Under the pieces are notes generated by a model. That model worked only from the letters and a program-made list of their open reading frames with translations, had not been told where the DNA came from and ran no database searches. 15,036 nucleotides of DNA from Candidatus Nitrosopolaris nunavutensis (GTDB lineage Archaea > Thermoproteota > Nitrososphaeria > Nitrososphaerales > Nitrososphaeraceae), in NCBI GenBank assembly GCA_002501855.1, contig DAOM01000180.1, positions 1-15,036 on the forward strand, read 5' to 3'. Position 1 is the stretch's first letter. Every line of letters begins with the position of its first letter. Below are positions 6,456 through 13,067 of this stretch, in pieces. The position numbers were made by a program, and so were the translations under genes.

Positions 6456-7054
6456 GTGCTGTTTGATTTGGATTTATATCTATTAAGACATGGCGACTCA
6501 GGCAAGAGAATGGCTGTTGCTGCTGGTGGGAATACTTGTGACGTACCGCTCACAATAGTTGGCAGAGAAGAGATTGCAATTATAGCTAGATCTGTTAAAG
6601 CCCTAAATCTGAGATTTAGCGCTATTGTAACGAGTCCTCTTAAACGTGCAGTACAGACTGCAAAGATAATTGCCAAAGTTTTAGCTATCGAAAACAGAAT
6701 ATCAGTTTGGAACGATTTGGTTCCCGAAGGCATCAATCAAAGCTATATAATAGATTAAATCAATATACAAGAGATTCAAGTGTCCTGATGATTGGACATG
6801 AGCCATACCTCAGTAATATCATGTATGATATGATATTTCAAAAAAATAGAGTAAACCAACTTGGCCGAATAAGTCTGAAGAAAGCTGGATTGGCTAAGAT
6901 AAGAGTAATTTCGTTGACTCCAAATATAAGTGGTGAATTAAGATGGTTACTTACGCCAAGAATCTTGAAGTTATTAGAAAAAGGTAGTTCAAAATCAAAG
7001 TCCTCCGCGGCAAATAAGAAAAAGGAAAAGGTCAGCGGAACAGACAAAGTTTGA
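6456..7054 (+). pseudogene. sixA: SixA-type histidine phosphatase, split by a 1-base frameshift
   Basis: Two overlapping frames make up one histidine-phosphatase-superfamily protein. The first (6456-6758) has the catalytic L-Y-L-L-R-H-G-D-S-G motif with Arg 11 and His 12, a P-L-T-x-x-G segment, and T-S-P-L-K-R-A-V-Q-T-A. The second (to 7054) supplies the second catalytic His in M-I-G-H-E-P and the remaining fold, then a Lys/Ser-rich tail. The frames join if one A is restored in the AAA run at 6739-6741, giving about 199 residues with ...E-G-I-N-Q-K-L-Y-N-R-L. SixA dephosphorylates phosphohistidine on signalling proteins or acts on other phosphoesters. As written, the first frame ends shortly after without the second His, so the product would be inactive. 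A homopolymer indel may equally be a sequencing error. Start is GTG 6456 or TTG 6468; the latter gives the usual short lead before R-H-G. Confidence 0.85.
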
Positions 7055-7272
7055 GAAAGTTCTGTACAGACATCTGCGCGTTCTACAAAGCTCGCAAAAC
7101 GAAAGATTCAGCATGTTATTACAATCAAGGTTTTAAGCGCTGTGTAGAATGCGAGATATTTTTGAAATGTGGAGGTATGAGATGTCCTTGTTGCGACCGC
7201 ATTCTACGAATAAAACCACATAACAATTTATCTAAAGGAAAATTGCTTCAAGGTCTAAACTATATCTCTTGA
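7051..7272 (+). CDS. Cys-rich (zinc-binding) small archaeal protein
   Basis: A 73-residue protein with nine Cys: C5 and C9 (F-C-T-D-I-C), C22, C31 and C34 (R-C-V-E-C), C40, C45, C47 and C48 (R-C-P-C-C). This predicts one or two zinc sites. The C-P-C-C-x-x-x-L-R-x-K-P segment is one I associate with short uncharacterised thaumarchaeal proteins. There is no ATG ahead of the first Cys; the frame starts at TTG 7051, whose TTGA overlaps the TGA stop of the phosphatase, so it is probably translated by re-initiation from the upstream gene. That coupling places it in the operon with the coiled-coil protein and SixA. The Lys/Arg-rich ends suggest nucleic-acid contact, but function is unknown. Confidence 0.75.
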   Translation: MRKFCTDICAFYKARKTKDSACYYNQGFKRCVECEIFLKCGGMRCPCCDRILRIKPHNNLSKGKLLQGLNYIS

Positions 7273-7289
7273 GAAAATCGGGTAATGGT

Positions 7290-7345
7290 GTCTCGTATAC
7301 TTTCGTCTTAAGGAAAGTGTGCGAGAGAGAGAAAGTGTACGAGAC
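7290..7345. repeat. Three copies of a GAAAGTGT-CGAGA element, one inverted
   Basis: GAAAGTGTGCGAGA at 7313-7326 is repeated as GAAAGTGTACGAGAC at 7331-7345, and an inverted copy, GTCTCGTATACTTTC, lies at 7290-7304 (14 of 15 positions complementary to the last copy, the odd one a G-U pair). The outer pair can form a 15-base-pair stem with a 26-base loop. The set starts 18 bases after the stop of the Cys-rich gene and lies between convergent genes. It could be a transcript-end structure for the operon or a cluster of protein-binding sites. Confidence 0.55.
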
Positions 7346-7481
7346 GTTGGTTTGTTCTCTTGAATATATTTTAGCTCTTCAATTTATTCATTAGCTGGAT
7401 TATAGATATAACGAAAAAATATAGTGGGAAACAATTGCTTTGTAATTGGTGATCGACACTCTTGAAATTATTTACCCAAAT

Positions 7482-7982
7482 TTAGCTTCTGGTGAGCTTT
7501 TCAATAATCGATTTGTGTTGAGGGTACATCTCATCAAGTTCTTTTCTTTTCGCAAGTTCAAAGTCCCGATAATCAAAAGCCGGCGAACATGTGCATCCTA
7601 CTAGTGTATAAGAAGATTGGTCATTGACAGTCGCACCAAACCAAGAGCCGGCTTTTACTAATATCTGAAGATATTCACCATTTTCCAAATTGTTTCCTAA
7701 CTTGATCGCCGATAAGTCAGCATTGTCATTTATTATATACAAGGTAAGCGAGCTACCATCGTAAAAATGCCACATTTCATCACATCCTAGTTTGTGAAAC
7801 GCAGAAAATTGTCCTTGTTTTCCATCTAGCAAATAGTATATTGCAGATGAAAGTGAACGATCGCCATTCAGTTCTAATTGAATTATCTTGTCAGACCTAG
7901 AACTCTCCTTGAAATATCCACCCTCGTCATGTAATTCAGAAAGATGGAGTTTCTCTATCCAATATTTAGCATTCTTAGTCAT
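7482..7982 (-). CDS. Cupin-superfamily protein, DUF985 (Cupin_5)
   Basis: A protein of about 166 residues from ATG 7982, typical for DUF985. The frame is open to an ATG at 8057 (191 residues) and has another ATG at 8000, but the family normally starts about 20 residues before the H-x-E-G-G-Y-F motif, which favours 7982. Landmarks: L-H-D-E-G-G-Y-F-K-E-S, S-A-I-Y-Y-L-L, then the metal-site block F-S-A-F-H-x-x-x-x-D-E-M-W-H-F-Y, then K-A-G-S-W-F-G-A, V-G-C-T-C-S-P-A-F-D and D-F-E-L-A-K, ending in Y-P-Q-H. The His and Glu residues of F-H...E-x-W-H are the expected metal ligands of the beta-barrel. The family is uncharacterised biochemically; related cupins bind sugars or act as epimerases and isomerases. 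Cytoplasmic, single gene. Confidence 0.92.
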   Translation of the reverse strand: MTKNAKYWIEKLHLSELHDEGGYFKESSRSDKIIQLELNGDRSLSSAIYYLLDGKQGQFSAFHKLGCDEMWHFYDGSSLTLYIINDNADLSAIKLGNNLENGEYLQILVKAGSWFGATVNDQSSYTLVGCTCSPAFDYRDFELAKRKELDEMYPQHKSIIEKLTRS

Positions 7983-8110
7983 CCTTAATTTTCTTCCCAT
8001 AATCACAAAGATATGGGTTATGCAATTGTTGACACTCAGGATTACCACATGTAACATACCCTTGTGTTATTGAGGCGTTATCGGGAATATGGTACTATTT
8101 TTATCATCAG

Positions 8111-8419
8111 TCAAACATCAAATATCATTGATTGTTTGATGTTAGCTATATTGTTTGTGGTGATATTGTTAATGACTGTTCTTGTCTTGTGGAACTGATG
8201 TGGAATATTGTAACCGGCCAGATAGTTCGTTTTAAGGCTTATGGTCACTGAATTTGAAGAATCGCTAGCAAGTATGTTAATAATGGTTTGATGTTCTATC
8301 TTAGGAATTTGGGGCCTTCGATTGTCATCAATCTTAGAACGAACGGACTTCAAGCGTAATTTTTCCAAGAATATGCTTATACTAAATTGTTGAAACCGAT
8401 CATTTTCTACGATGTTCAT
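8111..8419 (-). CDS. Doubtful 102-residue ORF
   Basis: An open minus-strand frame rich in Asn, Ile, Ser and Lys, with no recognised domain, signal peptide or membrane helix. No TATA box is apparent about 26 bases before the ATG at 8419. The plus strand across the same bases also looks coding-like: a hydrophobic peptide from an ATG at 8139 (M-L-A-I-L-F-V-V-I-L-L-M-T-V-L-V-L) and a frame at 8250-8483 broken only by TGA at 8289 and 8391. One reading is a shadow of the other. I cannot decide, and neither may be expressed. Confidence 0.2.
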   Translation of the reverse strand: MNIVENDRFQQFSISIFLEKLRLKSVRSKIDDNRRPQIPKIEHQTIINILASDSSNSVTISLKTNYLAGYNIPHQFHKTRTVINNITTNNIANIKQSMIFDV

Positions 8420-8503
8420 AGATAGATTCTCAGGTGGTTGCTACCTTTCGCGTCGATTATCGAAGTTTTCAGGTGTGGGATAGATAATTTACCTCGATGG
8501 CTT

Positions 8504-8608
8504 ATGAGTTACGTTTCTATGATTATAGATGAAAATTTAACAGCTACATCTATTGGAGGGCTTTTCGCAGGTACAATCTACTTCCTCCTCTTTCTAAGCC
8601 CATATTGA
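8504..8608 (+). CDS. Tiny membrane protein (34 residues), possibly truncated by TGA
   Basis: From ATG 8504 the frame gives an acidic start (M-S-Y-V-S-M-I-I-D-E-N-L-T-A) followed by one membrane helix, G-G-L-F-A-G-T-I-Y-F-L-L-F-L, and TGA at 8606. The frame then continues with R-L-K-N-I-M-Y-A-E-S-Q-R-I-N-H-G-S-F to TAG at 8672, a positively charged stretch that would be a natural cytoplasmic tail. So either this is a complete 34-residue protein or a 56-residue one cut by a nonsense change. I see no promoter or family. Confidence 0.35.
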   Translation: MSYVSMIIDENLTATSIGGLFAGTIYFLLFLSPY

Positions 8609-8699
8609 CGCTTGAAAAATATCATGTATGCTGAAAGCCAAAGAATAAACCATGGAAGTTTCAGGTACGTCTAGAATAGATTCTTGTCTTTATTATTAT

Positions 8700-9236
8700 C
8701 TACGCCTTTATAGTAAAAGTGGTATTTGCAGTAGATAATTGCGTGTTGTTACTAGTATTGTTTCTTACAGATGACGTTTGAGCTTTGTAAATTCCAGGCT
8801 CAACTTGATTTGCGTTAGTGTCCTTTTGGTCCCACTGAAATGTTTTTGATTCCATTGGTTTTAGTTCAGATATCACTTGTGCTGCAAGTAATCCTGCCTT
8901 TTGTCCAGTCTTGACATTTTCAATATTCAAACCTAGAAGTGAATCAGGAAATTCTAATGGAAACCTCAAGTTGTTTTTTATGGTGACAATGACTGTTTCT
9001 CCTGGAACATAGGTCATCTTATTTGTAGATATTTGCAAAGTGGAATTGTTGGTACCGGTGTTATTACGACTAGCAATTGGGTTTATTTGATTTCCCGAAG
9101 ATATACTATTATTTCCCGCATATATTACATGCAGTTGAGATTCGAATATGAGAGTAACAGACAACAAAAGAACTGGTACGATACATAACGCCTTTTGGTT
9201 AACCATTGATCTTATTTGAAGAAAAGTTCGCGTCAT
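8700..9236 (-). CDS. Secreted Ig-fold protein resembling BsuPI-type proteinase inhibitor
   Basis: A 178-residue exported protein. Residues about 14-41 form a signal peptide with cleavage near V-I-Y-A-G. Residues 42-66 are an Asn/Ser/Thr linker rich in N-x-S/T sequons. From about 67 to 157 there is a beta-sandwich-like domain: M-T-Y-V-P-G-E-T-V-I-V-T-I-K-N-N, F-P-D-S-L-L-G-L-N-I, L-K-P-M-E-S-K-T-F-Q-W-D, and E-P-G-I-Y-K-A. The order 'PGE ... P.x.S...F.W.....PG.Y' is that of the BsuPI/intracellular proteinase inhibitor Ig-fold family (PF12690-like); the match is by pattern, not alignment. It lies 100 bases downstream of the subtilisin on the same strand, so an inhibitor or chaperone role toward that protease is plausible but unproven. 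A GGTGG ten bases before the ATG at 9236 supports that start over ATG 9203. Confidence 0.75.
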   Translation of the reverse strand: MTRTFLQIRSMVNQKALCIVPVLLLSVTLIFESQLHVIYAGNNSISSGNQINPIASRNNTGTNNSTLQISTNKMTYVPGETVIVTIKNNLRFPLEFPDSLLGLNIENVKTGQKAGLLAAQVISELKPMESKTFQWDQKDTNANQVEPGIYKAQTSSVRNNTSNNTQLSTANTTFTIKA

Positions 9237-9335
9237 ATTAAATCCACCACCACTGTTTCATTTCCTGGATCTCTAAAATAAACGGATTCCGTAGTCCCTG
9301 TCTTCGTGCCGCGACTAATTAAGGTCTTATTTCTG

Positions 9336-10814
9336 CTAGCCGTGTGTGAAGCTCCCGATGTACAGTAAAGGTTCGTTACCATGTGGATTGTTGAAATAAC
9401 CAGGACCACCCCCATTACAGGCCGTTGTAGCAGTGCCTCCTAGAGATACAAGTGCACTACGTACTTGTGCTGGGGATGCAGTCGGATGTAAAGAATGGTA
9501 AAGCGCAGCAGCGCCGGTCACGAACGGCGCGGCCACACTCGTCCCGCTTAATGTGGCGTAAGAGCTGCCAAGATACGTAGTATGTATATTCACGCCCGGA
9601 GCGGCGATCGTTACCTTACTTCCATAGTTGCTAAAGCTAGCTAATGAATCGTCTGGTCCGTATGGAGTCTGAGGTCCCAGTCCACCACACTTGCCATCGC
9701 TATCAGCCATAGCGGCTACGGAGATAACGTTTGGGTTGCTAGCAGGAGACCATAACGACGCATCCTCTCCTGCATTTCCTGCTGCAACCACAAATGTCAC
9801 ACCAGCAGCGACAGAATTGTTAATAGCTGTGTCAAGAGCAGAAGAAGTACACTTGCAACCGAAACTAAGGTTAGCCGCATCTATTTGTCCAGCATTTTGA
9901 GTCACATAGTCTATTCCTTCTATAATACTAGACATACTACCGCTACCACTCCTATCAAGCACTTTTATCGCCCATAATCTCGCACCAGGAGCTATACCGA
10001 CGACGCCCACAGAGTTATCCTCGGCCGCGACAATGCCTGCTACGGCAGTTCCATGTCCGTTATCATCATTGGCTGTTGACGTCCCGGGAACAAAGCTTAC
10101 TTGTTTATAGACATTCAGTTCTGGGTGGGTAAAATCAATACCAGTATCTATTATTGCGATTCCTGCATTTACAACGCGTGGATGAGAACCATTTATAATG
10201 CTTAAAGGTCCACCCACCCGGGAATATCCAGTGGATGCTACCTGAGAGAAAGCTTGTACCTTGATGTCGGGTTCTACAAAATCTACTGAGGGATTTGATA
10301 AAATCGAATTCAGAACTAGTTTGTTTGCAATTTTAATTGCAAATCCTTTGATAGCGTTGTTATAGACAAACGGAACAATTCCCCCCCCACTTATTGCCTG
10401 CTGCGCTATCGATTGTGCACTTTCTGTTACTCCATTTTTGAGGACTACTATATACTGATCGGGTATTGTCTCTGCTAACACCTGTCTCAATTTGGATTGG
10501 GCAAAATGTTTCTCTTGATTAGCAAGTTTTTCAGCACTTTTGAGATTGCTTATACTGTGACTAATACTGCTACCCTGCGTCGTATTTGTCGCAACAAATG
10601 AGTTTTCTCCTCCTATTGTAATATTCGAAGGAGATGCTCCAGTCTGGACATTTTCTTTTTTACTAGAAGAAACGATATTATTATTTGCTGTTCTTGAGTG
10701 TTTTTTGGCTTGGACTTCAAAGTTTAACACGTTGTAGAACGCGGTCGAGACTATATACAACGTTATTATGATGAATAATGCTGAAACTAGTACTACAGTA
10801 ATTGAATCTCCCAC
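9336..10814 (-). CDS. Subtilisin-like serine protease (S8) with propeptide and N-terminal membrane segment
   Basis: A 492-residue exported protease. An N-terminal hydrophobic helix (about 5-26) serves as signal or membrane anchor. Residues 40-110 are a polar Ser/Asn linker. An I9-type inhibitor propeptide spans about 117-188, starting P-D-Q-Y-I-V-V-L-K-N and ending F-V-E-P-D. The catalytic domain has Asp 223 (A-I-I-D-T-G-I-D), His 254 (N-G-H-G-T-A-V-A-G), oxyanion Asn 347 (V-A-A-G-N-A-G) and Ser 426 (G-T-S-V-A-A-P), so all catalytic residues are present. Cys at 320, 322, 376 and 466 could form disulphides. It should cleave proteins outside the cell after autoprocessing. Start is GTG 10814, the only usable codon after an in-frame stop; a TATA-like box lies about 33 bases before it. 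It heads an apparent two-gene unit with the BsuPI-like protein. Confidence 0.95.
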   Translation of the reverse strand: MGDSITVVLVSALFIIITLYIVSTAFYNVLNFEVQAKKHSRTANNNIVSSSKKENVQTGASPSNITIGGENSFVATNTTQGSSISHSISNLKSAEKLANQEKHFAQSKLRQVLAETIPDQYIVVLKNGVTESAQSIAQQAISGGGIVPFVYNNAIKGFAIKIANKLVLNSILSNPSVDFVEPDIKVQAFSQVASTGYSRVGGPLSIINGSHPRVVNAGIAIIDTGIDFTHPELNVYKQVSFVPGTSTANDDNGHGTAVAGIVAAEDNSVGVVGIAPGARLWAIKVLDRSGSGSMSSIIEGIDYVTQNAGQIDAANLSFGCKCTSSALDTAINNSVAAGVTFVVAAGNAGEDASLWSPASNPNVISVAAMADSDGKCGGLGPQTPYGPDDSLASFSNYGSKVTIAAPGVNIHTTYLGSSYATLSGTSVAAPFVTGAAALYHSLHPTASPAQVRSALVSLGGTATTACNGGGPGYFNNPHGNEPLLYIGSFTHG

Positions 10815-10842
10815 TTGCTTCGAATCGTTGTCTCGTAGTTAT

Positions 10843-10852
10843 GATATTTTAA
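10843..10852 (-). promoter_or_regulatory. TATA-like box of the subtilisin gene
   Basis: On the minus strand TTAAAATATC is centred about 33 bases before the GTG start, giving a transcript with a leader of only a few bases. Confidence 0.4.
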
Positions 10853-11249
10853 TGTGAATGTCAAATCAAGACTAGATTTATTATATTCACAAAACACTAA
10901 AGATAGTCATTGTACTGTTCTTGTTACTTTTTTTAGAGAACGTAAAGTTGGATAAAAAAAAGGGCCTAAGGTGGTTTTGACTTAAATCATACCGTGGCAG
11001 AACCCGTGAGAGCGCGTGTTGTGTCGTTTGCGCCTATAATAAAATGTGGTATAGAGTGGTTGGTCAAGTTATTAATATTCCTCCTCAATTTCATTCACGT
11101 ATGTTTTAGGAAATATTTCTACTCTCGTCTACCTCAACGTACAATCCCATAAAATTTTAAGAAGGCTAGTTTTCTAGTTGAGGTACATATGATACAACAC
11201 AGAACCATGTTGGTCCCGAAGAAGAAACCTTGAACCAGTAACCTGGAGT
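10853..11249. other. Gap with overlapping tiny ORFs on both strands
   Basis: No gene can be assigned with confidence. On the plus strand GTG 10994 to TAA 11152 gives 52 residues with a hydrophobic core (L-V-K-L-L-I-F-L-L-N-F-I-H-V). On the minus strand ATG 11094 to TGA 10987 gives 35 residues including N-H-S-I-P-H-F-I-I-G-A-N-D-T-T, and further minus-strand phrases precede it (M-G-L-Y-V-E-V-D-E-S-R, Y-V-N-E-I-E-E-E-Y). The minus readings together look like a decayed gene. A run of eight A at 10953-10960 would be U-rich in a minus-strand transcript. Confidence 0.25.
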
Positions 11250-11684
11250 CTAGCCGATAGCCGTTGTCATAGCACAGAATTGATGTACTGGGTCACAGAC
11301 ATCATTATTATTTGGAACTTCCTGACTTTTGGCGGTAGTAGCATTTATGTTGTTCGTTCCATTGTGTATTGATTGCTGACTTTTTCCTCCAGCACCTCCG
11401 CTCGCTTTATTCCACCCATCCTGATATCCCTTAGAATATCCATTATTGTATGGATTTGTATGACCAGTTGGAACGGTTCTATCATATCCATGACCGTGAC
11501 ACAGTTTAAAATCACACCCTGCATTCTTAAAACCGTCATTATATCCTAGCTTGGAACGAGTTTGAGGGCTTTGATCTGCGCTTACGTTTTGCAATACGAC
11601 TGAACAAGATCCAATCATTAACAATATTGTGCAAACAATTACAATAATAGGTCGATTTTGAACCCCTTCTAGAAACTTGATCAT
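11250..11684 (-). CDS. Small secreted protein with Y-N-D-G-F motif, paralogue of the 2523 gene
   Basis: About 144 residues from ATG 11684; the frame also allows ATG 11741 (163 residues), but 11684 gives a regular signal peptide: a charged start, a hydrophobic core P-I-I-V-I-V-C-T-I-L-L-M-I-G, and cleavage near N-V-S-A-D. The mature part begins with a Tyr/Gly/Asn-rich module: G-Y-N-D-G-F-K-N-A-G-C-D-F-K-L-C, then H-G-H-G-Y-D-R, then P-Y-N-N-G-Y-S-K-G-Y-Q-D-G-W-N. A Gly/Ser/Asn-rich tail with two more Cys (V-C-D-P-V-H-Q-F-C) follows. The Y-[DN]-D-G-[YF] and W-N elements match the 78-residue protein at 2523-2759; this one is longer by the tail. Repeated G-Y-x-x-G-[YW] spacing suggests a small aromatic-rich fold or an adhesive role. 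Function is unknown. Confidence 0.75.
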   Translation of the reverse strand: MIKFLEGVQNRPIIVIVCTILLMIGSCSVVLQNVSADQSPQTRSKLGYNDGFKNAGCDFKLCHGHGYDRTVPTGHTNPYNNGYSKGYQDGWNKASGGAGGKSQQSIHNGTNNINATTAKSQEVPNNNDVCDPVHQFCAMTTAIG

Positions 11685-11742
11685 ACTGTAGTTACAATAG
11701 TCCAAGATCATACTAAACATTGGCAAACAAAAATATCGCATT

Positions 11743-11757
11743 TATCTTAATAAGATA
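11743..11757. promoter_or_regulatory. 15-base palindrome upstream of the Y-N-D-G-F gene
   Basis: TATCTTA and TAAGATA flank a single A, directly before the upstream ATG (11741) and about 60 bases before the preferred start. The A/T composition means it may overlap the promoter's TATA region. A dimeric regulator site is possible. Confidence 0.4.
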
Positions 11758-11929
11758 TTTGTAGAAGAATTTATTCTGCCTCTTCTATTTTTGTCATTAT
11801 CGTTCTGAAACAATAATTACTAACTTGTAGGCTTCTTGATCGTATGTATCGGTCTTCAAACCCTGACGAGCCCGGGTTATTTGACCCTAGGTGAGTGAGT
11901 GGGTAACTAATATATCGCCGCGAAAGAAA

Positions 11930-11936
11930 GAGGTGA
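11930..11936 (+). promoter_or_regulatory. Shine-Dalgarno site that fixes the 11945 start
   Basis: GAGGTGA, a full match to the archaeal anti-Shine-Dalgarno sequence, lies 8 bases before ATG 11945. It shows that ATG 11945, not the in-frame GTG at 11891, is the start, and that this gene has a leader, unlike the seemingly leaderless genes around it. Confidence 0.7.
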
Positions 11937-11944
11937 GAGTATAT

Positions 11945-12466
11945 ATGAATGCAAAAACCACCGTTGGAACAGCCGCAGCACTAGTGTTAGTCTTCCTAGG
12001 GGTAGGAGCCATAGGGAGCGGATCAGCCAGCCTGTTATCAATAAAGTATCCAGACAAAAATCCGGCTGTTCCAGCAGGAAGTCTAATTGCAGTCAGCGGG
12101 ACGTCTGTCCCTTCAAACGCAACTCATACAAATTGCAATGTAGCAGTACAGATAAACCAACATGGATATATCAGGGCATCACCCCAGGGTCCGAAAGGGG
12201 TAACAGACTATACAAAGTGGACAGCAATCAGCACAAGTCGAATCCAGCAGGGACTAAACCAGATAGAGGCGCAACTTCTATGCTATCCTCCAGGAATAGC
12301 GTCAACACCCAATCTGATGAAGCACTTGGTTCATAATGTCACAGGAGTACAGGTAGTAGGATTGCCCACAAACGCACAATCACCGTCGACACCTGCGGCA
12401 CCAACGCCAAAAAAGGCACCGACAGGACAAGGACCACACTCGATAATACCGCTAATGCCTCCCTAG
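11945..12466 (+). CDS. Secreted protein with Pro-rich C-terminus, function unknown
   Basis: A 173-residue exported protein. The signal peptide (about 1-29) is V-G-T-A-A-A-L-V-L-V-F-L-G-V-G-A-I-G with small residues before the cleavage site. The mature domain has S-L-I-A-V-S-G-T-S-V-P-S-N-A-T, two Cys (one in H-T-N-C-N-V, one in L-L-C-Y-P-P) likely joined by a disulphide, and a conserved-looking core A-V-Q-I-N-Q-H-G-Y and W-T-A-I-S-T. The pattern suggests a beta-sandwich domain, similar to short Ig-like extracellular proteins I associate with Nitrososphaerales. From about residue 140 the chain is Pro/Thr/Ser-rich and probably disordered or wall-spanning. Start is set by a strong ribosome site. 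Base composition is more GC-rich than the surrounding sequence, which may reflect higher expression or a different origin. Confidence 0.75.
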   Translation: MNAKTTVGTAAALVLVFLGVGAIGSGSASLLSIKYPDKNPAVPAGSLIAVSGTSVPSNATHTNCNVAVQINQHGYIRASPQGPKGVTDYTKWTAISTSRIQQGLNQIEAQLLCYPPGIASTPNLMKHLVHNVTGVQVVGLPTNAQSPSTPAAPTPKKAPTGQGPHSIIPLMPP

Positions 12467-12656
12467 TAGCGGCTTGAGCGAATACGGAAGTTAGCATCTA
12501 CAGGTATAGGAAACCGACAGGCGTCATTTAGTCTAGTCCCACTAGTTGACAGAGACGAATATCTTTCTTTGAATACAGGTGTGTCTCTAACTTATGAATC
12601 TAAGCTTAGCCGCTTAAGTTCACAGACGTAATACAGTGCTTTGTACTACTTTCTGA
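12467..12656. other. Intergenic stretch without identified features
   Basis: No coding phrase is evident. A short palindrome CTAAGCTTAG lies at 12599-12608. I see no T-rich terminator directly after the secreted-protein gene. Confidence 0.3.
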
Positions 12657-13067
12657 CGGGAATGGGCAATAATAATCACTACGATAGTGGCCGCATATGA
12701 ATACTCTGCAGCTGACATCGTCGCAGCTCCAATAGCTGTCTCGGCTGACAATCTCTACACTGTATAGCCTGACAAAGCCACGGGATACCGGGGCATATTC
12801 GATTTTAACCGACTTGAGCAAAAAGAATTGCCTCTATATGGCAATGCTCTAACATTAATGGCAAAGCATAGTAATAAAAATAATGAACTCATCCGATTTA
12901 TTTTATGGCGGAAATCGCAAGAGTCCAATAATCCTATGCACTTTAACGTTATGTGTCTACAAATCCATCAACTACGCACCCAAGAATATCTTTTTTGTAC
13001 ATTTAGTAGCGCCTTATTCTCATCCTACAAGTTATGTTATAGAGGTGCGATTAATGATGCCGGATAA
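12657..13067 (+). pseudogene. Fragment of a secreted beta-propeller-like (BNR/sialidase-type) protein
   Basis: One frame opens after TGA 12654 and reads T-T-I-V-A-A-Y-E-Y-S-A-A-D-I-V and then A-P-I-A-V-S-A-D-N-L-Y-T-V, followed by TAG at 12765 and P-D-K-A-T-G-Y-R-G-I-F-D-F. The pattern 'I-A-V-S-x-[DN]-N-[LV]-Y-x-V-[W]-...-T-G' is that of repeats in large secreted thaumarchaeal proteins related to BNR/sialidase propellers; the TAG sits where Trp would be expected. Downstream the frame stays open to TAA 13067 but looks less protein-like, and an overlapping frame (12883-13089) is equally open, so the fragment probably ends near 12820. Only one blade-like repeat can be recognised. Minus-strand ORFs here are shadows. 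Confidence 0.4.

Noticed and set aside
6013..6736. Long minus-strand ORFs opposite the coiled-coil and SixA genes
   Set aside because: They are shadows of genes with recognisable motifs and a good promoter; hydrophobic runs come from reading Lys codons backwards.
9233..9415. 60-residue minus-strand ORF overlapping the subtilisin end, with an ATGA overlap onto the BsuPI-like start
   Set aside because: It begins inside the subtilisin catalytic domain in another frame; the subtilisin already ends naturally with E-P-L-L-Y-I-G-S. The ATGA overlap is probably chance, although the last 30 codons look somewhat protein-like.
9691..9900. Plus-strand ORF inside the subtilisin gene
   Set aside because: It lies opposite the active-site region of a clear protease and shows no family features.
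10853..11249. Possible tRNA or structured RNA in the gap before the subtilisin
   Set aside because: I looked for a T-loop (GGTTCGAATCC-like) and a matching acceptor stem and found none.
12606..12821. 71-residue Cys- and Ser-rich minus-strand ORF
   Set aside because: The plus strand at the same place carries a propeller-like repeat phrase; the Cys come from complementing that sequence.
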